Under the pieces are notes generated by a model. That model was not told the origin of the DNA. It did no database searches and saw nothing but the letters and a program-made list of their open reading frames with translations. From Acinetobacter sp. MB5 (lineage in GTDB: Bacteria; Pseudomonadota; Gammaproteobacteria; Pseudomonadales; Moraxellaceae): a stretch of 64,000 nt of DNA. Both the position numbers and the translations under genes were made by a program. Location of the stretch: the NCBI RefSeq assembly GCF_003261585.1, contig NZ_POVU01000001.1:186001-250000 (forward strand), written 5' to 3'. Shown piece after piece: positions 19,654-29,647 of this stretch (its first letter is position 1; each line of letters starts with the position of its first letter).

Positions 19654-19901
19654 TACGTGTCGTATTCCCTATGTACAGTCATTTAAAATAATACCTATAA
19701 TGTTATATGTATTATGTTTAAAAATTCCTGTCAATCACTTTAATTAAAATTTTTATGTTTTATTGAATTCACGAATCGACTAGGAAATCAGCAAAAAGAC
19801 TGCAAAATACGCCATCTGTATTTTTATTTCTGCCAAAGCTCGGTAGATTGTGCAAAGAACACAATAACTAGATTCAACACAATTTCTGACAAGGTAACCC
19901 A

Positions 19902-21632
19902 ATGATAGAACTGACGCTTGGCGCCAATACTGCCCTGAACACCACACAACTGACGGTAGACATCCAAGTGTTTGGTTTAAGTGCGGCAGAATTGGATTTT
20001 AGCGTCTATCGCCTTGCTCAGCAGAGCCAGAAAGTCCGTGGTGACGATGACATGATTTTTTACGGGCAACCGCAAGATCAAGCCCGTAGTTTAAGTTTGT
20101 CTTCAAGCGCAGTGGGTGCATGTTTAATGGTGGATTTATCGCGCCAAGCCCCTGAAATTGAAAGAATTGCGATTTGCGCCACCCTCGCCGATGTCTCCCG
20201 TAATTTCTCAGCGATGAACTTCTTAAAAATTAGATTACTCAATCAAAATGAAGTGCTGGCTCAGGGCAAAATTTTAGGTGAGTCCCGCCAAGAAGCAGCT
20301 CTGATTTTAGGAGAAATTTACCGCTATAAAGGTCAGTGGAAATTCCGTCTGGTGGGGCAAGGTTTTAATGGTGGGCTCAAACCTTTGGCAGAGCATTTTG
20401 GGGTAGACATTGTAGACGAATCTGAATCAAGCTTTGCAACGCCAACGCCAACATCCAACTTTTTTACAGATATTTTGTCAAATCCACTCAAGATTTTTGA
20501 GAAACGTAAACACCTCAAAGCCTTTCAACAATTGATTGGCAACCTATTTCAAACTCAAGATCTGTCTGAAAAAACCCAGCAACAACTCATTCAGTTTTGT
20601 CAGCAGCATCAGCTTGATCTCAAAGAAGCTTTGGAATTTTCTCAACAAGAAACTCATTTATTTTTAATTACCGCGACCAGTAAGCAGTCTAAAGCGACCT
20701 TAGACCGCTGGATGGCTTTTTTACACCCTACCGAAAAAACCCGAAACCAAGTCTATGCTTTGCTGAAACAAAGCTCGGAACAGCAATTTCGACAAAAACT
20801 GCAACAAGCACTTCACTCACGTCAGCTCACTTTGCAGAATATGCAGGCGCTCGATCAGCTTTGCCACAGTCAGCAATTAGCGAAAGCGCAGCTCATACAA
20901 AGCATGCACAAAGACATTCAAAACTTTTTGCAGTTTCAACTGGCAAGTATGAGCGCTGATGGTTTTGTCGATCAGACTGAACAACAGGAATTACAGCAAC
21001 TGTGCCAATTTTTACAGGTCAGCGCCCAACTTGAACGCGACTTGCAGGCACGAATTAGCAAGGTCAATCAGATTTATCAGATTCGTCAGGGGCAAGTACA
21101 ACCGATACAAACCAATGAGGTCATTTTAAAAAATCTGGAAGTCTGTTATCTGCATCAGACACAAGTCAAAAAACTGCATGCCAAAAAAGAATCGCTCATC
21201 GGTGATCTGTTTGTGACCAGTGAACGTCTGATTTATATGTCTAATACCGCGTTAGAAATTCCGATTACGCAGATTATGGGTATCGAATGTCATGCTGCCA
21301 CCATTTACATTACCGCGAAAACTCAAAAAGCGTCAGGTGAATTCTGGATTGGGCAAGATGCCGATTTGGTTGAAGCGTATATAGATCAAGCGATTAAACG
21401 TTTCCACCGTCAACTGGACTTTCAGCAAACCTCTGGCAACACACGGCATATTGCTCAACAGGTGAAAAATGCCGTGTGGGAACGTTGTCAGGGAAAATGT
21501 GTCGAATGTGGTGCATCGTCTTATTTGGAGTTTGATCACATTATTCCTTTTTCCAAAGGCGGTTCGAACTCGGAACGCAACATTCAACTGTTATGCCGTT
21601 CCTGTAATTTGGCGAAAAGTGATCGTTTATAA
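19902..21632 (+). CDS. TerD-like / PH-like / HNH nuclease fusion protein
   Basis: A 576-aa multidomain protein. Residues 1 to about 165 resemble a TerD domain (IELTLGAN start, RGDDDMIFYGQP, ILGEIYRYKGQWKFRLVGQG), the calcium-binding fold of tellurite/stress Ter systems. Residues 200-400 are Gln-rich and helical and include a TerB-like SADGFVDQTEQQEL. Residues about 405-490 look like a GRAM/PH-type beta domain (LFVTSERLIYMSN). Residues 521-576 are an HNH nuclease with zinc Cys pairs 533/536 and 565/568 and the DH of LEFDHIIPFSKGG. It stands alone with its own promoter region. Domain calls are by motif; the stress or defence role is inferred. Confidence 0.75.
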   Translation: MIELTLGANTALNTTQLTVDIQVFGLSAAELDFSVYRLAQQSQKVRGDDDMIFYGQPQDQARSLSLSSSAVGACLMVDLSRQAPEIERIAICATLADVSRNFSAMNFLKIRLLNQNEVLAQGKILGESRQEAALILGEIYRYKGQWKFRLVGQGFNGGLKPLAEHFGVDIVDESESSFATPTPTSNFFTDILSNPLKIFEKRKHLKAFQQLIGNLFQTQDLSEKTQQQLIQFCQQHQLDLKEALEFSQQETHLFLITATSKQSKATLDRWMAFLHPTEKTRNQVYALLKQSSEQQFRQKLQQALHSRQLTLQNMQALDQLCHSQQLAKAQLIQSMHKDIQNFLQFQLASMSADGFVDQTEQQELQQLCQFLQVSAQLERDLQARISKVNQIYQIRQGQVQPIQTNEVILKNLEVCYLHQTQVKKLHAKKESLIGDLFVTSERLIYMSNTALEIPITQIMGIECHAATIYITAKTQKASGEFWIGQDADLVEAYIDQAIKRFHRQLDFQQTSGNTRHIAQQVKNAVWERCQGKCVECGASSYLEFDHIIPFSKGGSNSERNIQLLCRSCNLAKSDRL

Positions 21633-21689
21633 GACTGTATTCCACGATATATCGCTATAATAATTTGACCTAGCCTTAGGATAAATGCC

Positions 21690-22745
21690 ATGACCTATTC
21701 GACTCAAAATACTTATGATGACATTTCTCCTTCCGCAGAAAGTCTGGCTCAGATCCATCCAGATCTGCGCGTAGCGTTTATTCTCATGAATCAGTTCACC
21801 CTCGCCCCTGTTGCAGGATTGGTTGAGTCTTTACGTTTTGCAGCAGACAAGTCTTTTCGCAGCTTACAAATTTACTGTAAATGGGACTGGATTACCTTTT
21901 CAAATCAATCGGTTTCTGCAAGCTGTGGTTTATCGGTCAATCCAACAAAAGAATTTAACTTACAAGAACTTAAAGAAAATTATGACTATGTAGTGATCGC
22001 GGGTGGCTTACTGACTGAAACGCGTGAACCTTCTCCTGAATTACTGGAAGCCCTCAGAGAGATTCATGCAGCTAAAGTGCCGATTATTGCCTTATGTTCA
22101 GGTTGTTTTGTCTTGGCCAATGCAGGCTTACTCGATGGTCTAAAGTGCGCCATTCACTTTACCACCCGAGATGAGTTTGCTACACGCTTTCCTAAAGTTA
22201 TCACCATTGTTGACCAGAGTTATGTGGAAGACCAAGGCATTTTGACTTGCCCAGGGGGAACAGCAATTGATTTGGCAGCACATTTGATACGTCAGCACTG
22301 CGGTGATATTCGGGCACATAAAACTTTGGAATATTTACTGGTCAACGGTGAGAAACCAAGCGAACAAAAAGCTGAACAAATTGCTTTAAACCAACCAAAT
22401 ACTTATGAAAATATCATTGTTCATCAAGCAATTGCCTATATGCGTGACAATCTTGCATCACACATCACCTTAAAAGAAGTGGCTGAGCATGTAAAAACCA
22501 ACCCACGCCAACTGCACCGTATTTTTGTGAGCAATACCCATGAGTCTCCCGCACATTACTGGCGAAAACTGCGTCTTGATCATTCTAAAAAGCTGCTTGC
22601 CAACACCAATAACTACATTACCAATATCGCCATTGAGTGTGGTTTTTCAGATGCCTCTCATTTTATTTTATGGTTTAAAAAACAATATGGAGAAACACCT
22701 TTTTCTTATCGTAAACGCCGCCATGAAGCCGAACGTTTGCAATAA
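21690..22745 (+). CDS. GlxA-type AraC regulator with DJ-1/PfpI domain
   Basis: A 351-aa transcription regulator. The N-terminal class I amidotransferase-like (DJ-1/PfpI) domain spans about residues 28-200, with the nucleophile-elbow region IALCSGCFVLANAGLL. The C-terminal AraC domain (about 240-345) has two helix-turn-helices (ITLKEVAEHVKTNPRQLHRIF and ITNIAIECGFSDASHFILWF). Members such as ArgR, GbdR and CdhR control use of arginine, betaine or carnitine. The inducer here is unknown. The + strand exporter gene follows after 94 bp. Confidence 0.85.
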   Translation: MTYSTQNTYDDISPSAESLAQIHPDLRVAFILMNQFTLAPVAGLVESLRFAADKSFRSLQIYCKWDWITFSNQSVSASCGLSVNPTKEFNLQELKENYDYVVIAGGLLTETREPSPELLEALREIHAAKVPIIALCSGCFVLANAGLLDGLKCAIHFTTRDEFATRFPKVITIVDQSYVEDQGILTCPGGTAIDLAAHLIRQHCGDIRAHKTLEYLLVNGEKPSEQKAEQIALNQPNTYENIIVHQAIAYMRDNLASHITLKEVAEHVKTNPRQLHRIFVSNTHESPAHYWRKLRLDHSKKLLANTNNYITNIAIECGFSDASHFILWFKKQYGETPFSYRKRRHEAERLQ

Positions 22746-22839
22746 TTTGGCTAAACTATTCTATGAATTGTCCTAAAAACACTATTGAATCCCTGTATAT
22801 TTCTTTATCATATTTCGCCCGTTTTATTGACACTCTCCC

Positions 22840-23775
22840 ATGTCCAGACATCTTGCAACCCTGATTGGTCTGAGCGCCATCATCATGTGGGCTTCTATGG
22901 TTGGGCTGATTAAACATATCAGTTCAGCGATTGGCCCACATTTAGGGGTAACGCTCATTTATACATTCAGCGCAATTTTATTGCTGATTGTATTTAAAGT
23001 TCCCAACCTTCGTGCCATTCCCAAAAAATACCTGATTCTGTCTACTTTGCTATTTGTTGCCTATGAGCTGTGCTTTTCTTTTGCGATTGCTTTATCACAA
23101 AATGGACAACAAGCCATCGAAGTCAGTATTGTGAATTATCTGTGGCCGAGCCTGACCATTGTGGCATTTGTCATATTTAAAGAATTACGCTTTCAGTTCC
23201 TCATTGTCTTGGGTTTCTTACTCTCCATCACGGGCATTGTGTTTATTCAAACAGGAGATGGTGCTTTTAGCTTGGCAGAAGTCATGGCACATGTTTCAAG
23301 TAATCCGCTGTGTTATCTGCTTGCATTTTTAGGTGCAGTGATTTGGGCTTTTTATTGTGTGATCACCAAGAAAATGAGTCAGGGGCACAATCCTGTTTCA
23401 ATCTTCTTTGTGGTGATGACCCTGATTTTATGGTTAAAATTGTTTATTCAGCATGATATCCATATTCCCGCAATGGATTGGTCGGTCTGGCTAACGATTG
23501 TTGTTGCTGCCTGTGCGATTGGCTTAGGCTATGCCGCGTGGAATATCGGGATGATTCACGGCAACATCACGATTTTAGTGATTGCGTCTTACTTCACCCC
23601 AATTATTTCTTCACTGATTGCGATGTTTGTATTGCACTCTCCACTCTCTACAACTTTCTGGCAAGGTGCAGCAATGGTCACCTTAGGATCATTTATTTGC
23701 TGGATTTCAACCAACTGGATTGCCATTCGCCCACTTGCCAAAAAGATTTTTCTCAAATTTAAATATGGTTTTTAA
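22840..23775 (+). CDS. EamA/DMT transporter, YddG-like exporter (copy 1)
   Basis: A 311-aa protein with ten predicted membrane helices in two EamA repeats. Segments such as QAIEVSIVNYLWPSLTIVAF and GYAAWNIGMIHGNITIL match the YddG branch, exporters of aromatic and other amino acids. Its stop overlaps by 4 bp the stop of a convergent paralogue that shares many of these segments. The substrate is inferred only. Confidence 0.8.
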   Translation: MSRHLATLIGLSAIIMWASMVGLIKHISSAIGPHLGVTLIYTFSAILLLIVFKVPNLRAIPKKYLILSTLLFVAYELCFSFAIALSQNGQQAIEVSIVNYLWPSLTIVAFVIFKELRFQFLIVLGFLLSITGIVFIQTGDGAFSLAEVMAHVSSNPLCYLLAFLGAVIWAFYCVITKKMSQGHNPVSIFFVVMTLILWLKLFIQHDIHIPAMDWSVWLTIVVAACAIGLGYAAWNIGMIHGNITILVIASYFTPIISSLIAMFVLHSPLSTTFWQGAAMVTLGSFICWISTNWIAIRPLAKKIFLKFKYGF

Positions 23776-24692
23776 TCCGAAACAGTCGCTTGCTTAACCG
23801 TTTTGCTTTTGCCACGAGTCGCAAACCAACACAAGATTGAGCCAAGACATACCATCGCTGCCCCTTGCCAAAAGGACATCGTCAAGGGTGTACGCAGCAC
23901 CAACGCTGCCAACGCCGCCGAAAACACAGGGATAAAATACGATGCTCCCGCAAGAATCGTCACATTGCCGTGTAATATTCCGACATTCCATGCCGCGTAT
24001 CCAAAGCCCATTGCAGCTGCTGCCAATAACAAATAGATCATGGCATGCAAATCAAAATGCATTGGGCTCCCGCCTACAAACAAATATTTGCACCAGAGCA
24101 CTACGGCTGTCAGCATAAAAAATAAAGTAACTCCGTTTTTACCCTTCGCAATTCGTGCCGTCACAGTACAGTAAGCTGCCCAGATCAAAGCCCCAAAAAA
24201 TGCCAAGCCATAGCTGAGTGGATTGTCTTGGATATTGTGCCACATGCCTTGCAAATCAAAGCCTTGATTCCCTCCAAGCACCCAGCAAATCCCACAAATT
24301 GCAATCGCAAATCCCGGAATGATCAAAAAATTGGCTTTTTGATGATTAAAAATAATCGCTGCAACCATGGTGAGTGCAGGCCATAAATAATTCACCATGC
24401 CCACTTCAATCGCTTGTCGGTTGGTATTGGCATAACCAATCGACAGCGATAAACATAACTCATAAGATACGAACAGTAAGCTACCCCAAATCAAATACTG
24501 TTTTGGGAACTCAGACAAACGCCGCCAGCCGACACTGAGCAGTAAAAAGACAGCCGCAACGGTATAGATCATGGCGGCTCCGCCTGTTGCACCTAGACTT
24601 TCACTGACACTGCGAATCAGCCCAACAATCGAACTCCATAACAGGACAGCAATCAGTCCAATTAAAGTTGCGCTTCTTTTATTTTGCATCAC
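23772..24692 (-). CDS. EamA/DMT transporter, YddG-like exporter (copy 2)
   Basis: A 306-aa paralogue of the neighbouring exporter with the same ten-helix plan and shared blocks (QAIEVGMVNYLWPALTMV, GYAAWNVGILHGNVTIL). It is convergent with copy 1, with overlapping stop codons (TTAA at 23772-23775) and no terminator between them, so read-through antisense RNA is likely. An inverted duplication with later divergence, or independent gain, could explain the pair. Confidence 0.8.
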   Translation of the reverse strand: MMQNKRSATLIGLIAVLLWSSIVGLIRSVSESLGATGGAAMIYTVAAVFLLLSVGWRRLSEFPKQYLIWGSLLFVSYELCLSLSIGYANTNRQAIEVGMVNYLWPALTMVAAIIFNHQKANFLIIPGFAIAICGICWVLGGNQGFDLQGMWHNIQDNPLSYGLAFFGALIWAAYCTVTARIAKGKNGVTLFFMLTAVVLWCKYLFVGGSPMHFDLHAMIYLLLAAAAMGFGYAAWNVGILHGNVTILAGASYFIPVFSAALAALVLRTPLTMSFWQGAAMVCLGSILCWFATRGKSKTVKQATVSD

Positions 24693-24770
24693 ATTGAATC
24701 ACTCAATAAATTGAAAATTACGTGTTGTGGCGAGAAAGCAGCATCGTCATGTTGGGACGAAATCTGCTTT

Positions 24771-27700
24771 TTATGCCAGCATCAACACCAAATCCAGATT
24801 TTTAACCGGCTTATTCGGCTGAGAAAAAATCTCCTGCACGACCCCATCCCGATCCGCCTTTACTGCAAGCTCCATTTTCATGGCTTCAATGGTAAACAGG
24901 GTGTCGCCTTTCACCACGCTTTGCCCCACTTTCACAGGAATACTGCTAATCATGCCGGGCATGGATGCCCCCACATGTGCAGGGTTGTTCGGATCCACCT
25001 GGGGATGTTGTTGCTGTTGTTCGCCTTGTGCATGCTGTGCTTTTACAGGCACCTGAACCAGACGTAATTGTCCGTTTAGTTCAACAAACAGGTCGATCAG
25101 GCCCTCTTTGGCTTCCGAACGTCCCAGTAGCTTGATTTCCAGAGTTTTCCCCGGTTCCAGTTCAACCGAGATGTTCTGCTGTTCCGATAATCCGTAGAAG
25201 AAGGCCGTGGAAGGAATCCCTGACAGGTTGCCAAACTGCTGCTGATGTTTCTGGTAGTCGCTAAAGACTTTCGGATACATCAGGTAAGATGCCAGATCCT
25301 GTTCGCTTATCGAGGTGCCGTAAATCATGCCCAGTTGCTGTTTTTCCAGTGCAAGGTTCACCGCAGGCAAGGTCGCTCCCGGACGTTGGGTCAGGGCGGT
25401 CTCCCCTTTGAGGATCTTGTGTTGTAAACCCTCTGGAAAACCGTGTGCCGGTGTGCCCAGTTCACCCTTGAACAGTGACACCACCGATTCAGGGAAATCG
25501 ATTTCGGTCTTCGGGCTCAGGACATCTTCAGGCGAGAGTCGGTTCACGACCATATACAGCGCCATATCCCCCACGACTTTGGAGGTGGGTGTGACTTTAA
25601 TGATGTCACCAAACAGCTGATTGACCTGGGCATAGGCATCCGAGACTTCGCTCCATTGTTTTTCAAGTCCCAATGAACGGGCTTGTTCGCGCAGGTTGGT
25701 ATATTGTCCCCCCGGCATTTCATGGTGATAGACATCAGCCGTACCGGAACGCATGTCGGCTTCAAACGGGGCATAGACTCGGCGAACATCTTCCCAGTAG
25801 CTTGACAGCTGTTGCAGATGCTGTTGATCCAGTCCAGTGTCACGTTCTGTATTTTTTAAAGCTGCGACAATTGATCCCATGCTCGGCTGTGAAGTGAGTC
25901 CGCTCATGGCGTCCATGGCGGTATCTACCGCATCTACGCCTGAATCGATGGCAGCTAAAATACTCGATGCTGCAATGCCACTGGTGTCATGGGTATGGAA
26001 ATGCACAGGCAGCCCTGTTTCTTCTTTGAGTGCCCTGATCAGTTCACGCGCGGCCTGTGGCTTGCAAATCCCCGCCATGTCTTTAATCGCCAGGATATTT
26101 ACCCCTGCTTTTTGCAGTTGTTTGGCCATATCGACATAATAGTTCAGGCTGTAGCGGCGACTGTGGTTGAAGAGATCACTGGTGTAGCAAATCGCGGTTT
26201 CACAGAGCATGCCCGATTCACGGACTGCATCAATCGCCACGCGCATGTTATCGACGTTATTCAGTGAGTCAAAGATTCGGAATAAATCAATCCCACCTTG
26301 AGCCGCCTGTTGAATGAAGTGTCGGACGACGTTATCTGGGTAGTTGGTATAACCCACTGCATTGGCTGAACGCAGCAGCATCTGAAACAGGATGTTCGGA
26401 ACGGCTTCACGCAGTTTGGCTAAGCGCTCCCAAGGGTCTTCCTTTAAAAAGCGCATCGAGACGTCAAAGGTTGCCCCGCCCCAGCATTCCATCGAAAACA
26501 GTTGATCTGCCATTTGGGAATAGTAAGGTGCGATGGCCAGCATATCGGCAGTGCGCATACGGGTTGCAAATAAGGACTGATGGGCATCACGCATGGTGGT
26601 ATCGGTGATCAGGACCCGTTTCTGATCCAGCATCCACTGGGAAAAGGCATCGGCACCCAGTTGTTTAAACAGATCACGGCTGCCTTGAGGGATACTCTGG
26701 TGCAAGCGGTAGTCCGGCAACTGTGCGGTTTGAGGCAAGATTTTAGGAATACTTCGCCCCTGCATTTCAGGATTGCCATTGAGGGTGACATTGCCCAGAA
26801 AGTCCAGAATTTTACTGGCGCGGTCGCGCTTTTCTTTAAACTCAAACAGGGCGGGTGTGTGATCAATAAAGCGGGTGGTACATTGCCCCGAGGTAAACAG
26901 CGGATGGGCAATTACATTTTCCAGAAAGTTCAGGTTGTTGGAAACACCGCGGATTCGGAATTCCTGCAATGCCCGAAGCATTCTGGCATTGGCTTCAACG
27001 GCAGTGCGCCCTCGAACCGTCACTTTGGCCAGTAACGAATCATAGTAGGGGCTAATCACTGCACCCGTATAGGCTGTGCCGCTATCGATCCGGACACCAA
27101 AGCCTGTGGCACTGCGAAAAGTAGTCAGGCGACCATAATCGGGCATAAAGCCATTTTTGGGGTTTTCTGTGGTCAGGCGGCATTGCAAGGCATGACCAAG
27201 TAACTTAATTTCAGATTGCACAGGCACAAAACTGTCAGCATCGCCAATCTGTGCGCCTTCGGTGATGCGTATTTGTGCTTTGACAATATCGATCCCTGTA
27301 ATTTCTTCAGTGACGGTATGTTCAACCTGAATCCGCGGATTGACTTCAATAAAATAGAATTCGTCTGTTTCTGCATCCATTAAGAATTCAACGGTACCTG
27401 CATGGCTATAGCCTGCAGTACGTGCCAAGCGTAATGCCGCTTCACAGATTTTTGTGCGTTGTGCTTCTGAGAGATAAGGTGCTGGTGCACGTTCTACCAC
27501 TTTCTGGTTACGTCGTTGTACTGTGCAGTCCCGTTCAAATAAATGCACGATATTGTCGTGGGTATCTCCCAGAATTTGCACTTCGACATGACGCGCCTGT
27601 CGAACGAGTTTTTCTAAATAGACTTCATCATTGCCAAAGGCCGATTTGGCTTCACGACGCGCCACGGTAATTGCATCCGCCAGTTCACGTTGATTTTCAA

Positions 27701-28220
27701 CCACCCGCATTCCGCGGCCACCCCCACCCCAGCTGGCTTTGAGCATGAATGGATAACCCACTTCGGCAGCCAGCTGTTGGCATGTATCTAGACTTTCAGG
27801 CAAAGCATTGGTGGCTGGAATGACGGGAACGCCTGCAATGATCGCGACATTACGTGCCATGACCTTATTGCCCAACTGACGCATCACTTCGGGTTTTGGC
27901 CCGATAAAGCGAATGCCTGCCTGAGCACAGGCTTCGGCAAAGTCTGGATTTTCAGATAAAAAACCATAACCAGGATGAATAGCATCAACTTTGGCTTCTA
28001 AAGCAATCCGAATGATGTCCTGAATATCAAGATAGGCCGCAATCGGTTTTTGTCCTTTGCCAACGCGATAGGACTGGTCAGCTTTAAAGCGGTGCAGGGC
28101 CAGTTTGTCTTCTTCGGCATAAATGGCTACGGTGGCAATGCCCATTTCGGCTGCGGCACGCATCACGCGGATGGCAATTTCACCACGGTTGGCAACGAGG
28201 ATGGTTCGGATCGGGTTCAT
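24771..28220 (-). CDS. pyc: Pyruvate carboxylase, single-chain
   Basis: A 1149-aa biotin enzyme that carboxylates pyruvate to oxaloacetate. Order: biotin carboxylase (residues 1 to about 450, with the glycine-rich GGGGRGMR loop), carboxyltransferase (about 540-810, ITDTTMRDAHQSLFATRMRT), the PYC central domain, and a biotinyl domain ending the chain with EAMKM and biotinylated Lys at about 1115. Length fits the single-chain family. The gene is visibly richer in G+C than its neighbours. It lies 92 bp after the porin gene on the same strand and may be the last gene of the catabolic block. Confidence 0.93.
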   Translation of the reverse strand: MNPIRTILVANRGEIAIRVMRAAAEMGIATVAIYAEEDKLALHRFKADQSYRVGKGQKPIAAYLDIQDIIRIALEAKVDAIHPGYGFLSENPDFAEACAQAGIRFIGPKPEVMRQLGNKVMARNVAIIAGVPVIPATNALPESLDTCQQLAAEVGYPFMLKASWGGGGRGMRVVENQRELADAITVARREAKSAFGNDEVYLEKLVRQARHVEVQILGDTHDNIVHLFERDCTVQRRNQKVVERAPAPYLSEAQRTKICEAALRLARTAGYSHAGTVEFLMDAETDEFYFIEVNPRIQVEHTVTEEITGIDIVKAQIRITEGAQIGDADSFVPVQSEIKLLGHALQCRLTTENPKNGFMPDYGRLTTFRSATGFGVRIDSGTAYTGAVISPYYDSLLAKVTVRGRTAVEANARMLRALQEFRIRGVSNNLNFLENVIAHPLFTSGQCTTRFIDHTPALFEFKEKRDRASKILDFLGNVTLNGNPEMQGRSIPKILPQTAQLPDYRLHQSIPQGSRDLFKQLGADAFSQWMLDQKRVLITDTTMRDAHQSLFATRMRTADMLAIAPYYSQMADQLFSMECWGGATFDVSMRFLKEDPWERLAKLREAVPNILFQMLLRSANAVGYTNYPDNVVRHFIQQAAQGGIDLFRIFDSLNNVDNMRVAIDAVRESGMLCETAICYTSDLFNHSRRYSLNYYVDMAKQLQKAGVNILAIKDMAGICKPQAARELIRALKEETGLPVHFHTHDTSGIAASSILAAIDSGVDAVDTAMDAMSGLTSQPSMGSIVAALKNTERDTGLDQQHLQQLSSYWEDVRRVYAPFEADMRSGTADVYHHEMPGGQYTNLREQARSLGLEKQWSEVSDAYAQVNQLFGDIIKVTPTSKVVGDMALYMVVNRLSPEDVLSPKTEIDFPESVVSLFKGELGTPAHGFPEGLQHKILKGETALTQRPGATLPAVNLALEKQQLGMIYGTSISEQDLASYLMYPKVFSDYQKHQQQFGNLSGIPSTAFFYGLSEQQNISVELEPGKTLEIKLLGRSEAKEGLIDLFVELNGQLRLVQVPVKAQHAQGEQQQQHPQVDPNNPAHVGASMPGMISSIPVKVGQSVVKGDTLFTIEAMKMELAVKADRDGVVQEIFSQPNKPVKNLDLVLMLA

Positions 28221-28311
28221 AATTTTTGCACACTAAAATTGCGTTCAAGCTGCTGATGAATACAAACCTGAACGCAGTCAATCGGAGTCTATTTGGCTTG
28301 GATTACTGAAC

Positions 28312-29484
28312 TTAAAAGTTATAAACCAGCATCACGTTCACTAGCTTGTTCCACTTCCCATCGTCCCCCGCAGCCAGCGAACTTGCTGTGCCGCCAACAA
28401 AAGGATCGTTTTTGCCCATGACATATTCGGTGTATAACGAAACATTTTTATAGTCGAAAGACACCCCGACAATGTTTCGCTGTGAATTTGCAAAGCCTTT
28501 GTCCTTTTTGTCATAACCGCTTAAGACAAAGTACGGCGTAATGTTGACTAAGCCTTTGACATTCTTGAAGGTATAACTGGTATCGACACTATAAAAATAG
28601 CCCGTGTTTGCCATGTCATATTCACTGTCAAATGAACCGATAGTCGAGATGCTTGGACTCAGAATGTCTTGGTTATGCATCGACTGTTTGCCGCCTGTCA
28701 TCACAATATTCAAATTTTTATAACGGATTTTATTAAACAGCGCCCAGACTTGGCGTGAACCTGTTGCAGAGGTTTTACGATTGTCGATGTCGGAGTACCA
28801 ATAACTTCCTCCCACCGAAACATTCAGATCATCTGTTCTTAAAAATTTTAAATCCTGATCAACTCGTGCCATCCACATGTTCTTTTCTTGTAGATTGGTT
28901 TTCAGCGGATCAGAAGTTTCGACCATATTTGCGGTATAACGCGCCGAATCTTTACTTGCTCCCTTATAGTTGCCACCATCCGTAGCAAAATAGGCCAGAT
29001 CGACTTTGGTTGCTGATGACAGCTCAGTGTGATAATTCACGCCCAAATCATGCGCATCTTGCAGCCCCATAGTGTTGTTAATACCTGCGTAAAAACTGCT
29101 GTCCCAAAAACGTGATGGGCCAAATGGAATCGGTTGTAAACCCACCGTAATGTTATCGGTGCTATTGAGTTTATAGCCAGCATACGCATCGACAAGGGTT
29201 GAAAAATCACAGAGCGTGTCATACTGGTAACAACGATATTCAGCATGTCCAAAGACATTTTTAGCCTGATAATCCAGTTTTAAAATGGCTGCATCAAATT
29301 TGATTTTTTGGTCAGATGCCGCTTGTCCATAGTCTTTATCTTGATAATTGGCACGCAAAGCCCCTGAAATGGTGAGTGCGCCTAAATCGCTATTGGCATC
29401 TCCCAAGGTAATACCTGCCAAAGCAGGAACACTTAAACCCGTGGTCAATAGACCTGTCATTAATCGAAAATAGAGTGGCTTCAT
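28312..29484 (-). CDS. Outer-membrane porin
   Basis: A 390-aa secreted beta-barrel protein. The signal peptide ends near VPALAGITLG, alternating beta strands follow, and the terminal Phe (MLVYNF) is the signal for outer-membrane assembly. It does not look like OprD or OmpA; I cannot place it in a named porin family with confidence. Position between the aldehyde dehydrogenase and pyc suggests uptake of the substrate of the catabolic genes. Confidence 0.75.
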   Translation of the reverse strand: MKPLYFRLMTGLLTTGLSVPALAGITLGDANSDLGALTISGALRANYQDKDYGQAASDQKIKFDAAILKLDYQAKNVFGHAEYRCYQYDTLCDFSTLVDAYAGYKLNSTDNITVGLQPIPFGPSRFWDSSFYAGINNTMGLQDAHDLGVNYHTELSSATKVDLAYFATDGGNYKGASKDSARYTANMVETSDPLKTNLQEKNMWMARVDQDLKFLRTDDLNVSVGGSYWYSDIDNRKTSATGSRQVWALFNKIRYKNLNIVMTGGKQSMHNQDILSPSISTIGSFDSEYDMANTGYFYSVDTSYTFKNVKGLVNITPYFVLSGYDKKDKGFANSQRNIVGVSFDYKNVSLYTEYVMGKNDPFVGGTASSLAAGDDGKWNKLVNVMLVYNF

Positions 29485-29647
29485 TTACATATCCTTATTT
29501 AAATGAATTTTTGACAAAATAATGCCCTTCAAAAGCACATGGCTTTCGAATTCTTATGCTGTGATTGGGTATTTCCTTTGACTCATTCAGAGCCAAAGGA
29601 AGATGGAGGGCTGATTTATTATTTATATTGAATAGATACCACTACCC

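Noticed and set aside
26580..27035. 151-codon + strand ORF inside pyc
   Set aside because: Antisense to a clear biotin carboxylase frame; no ribosome site or domain pattern.
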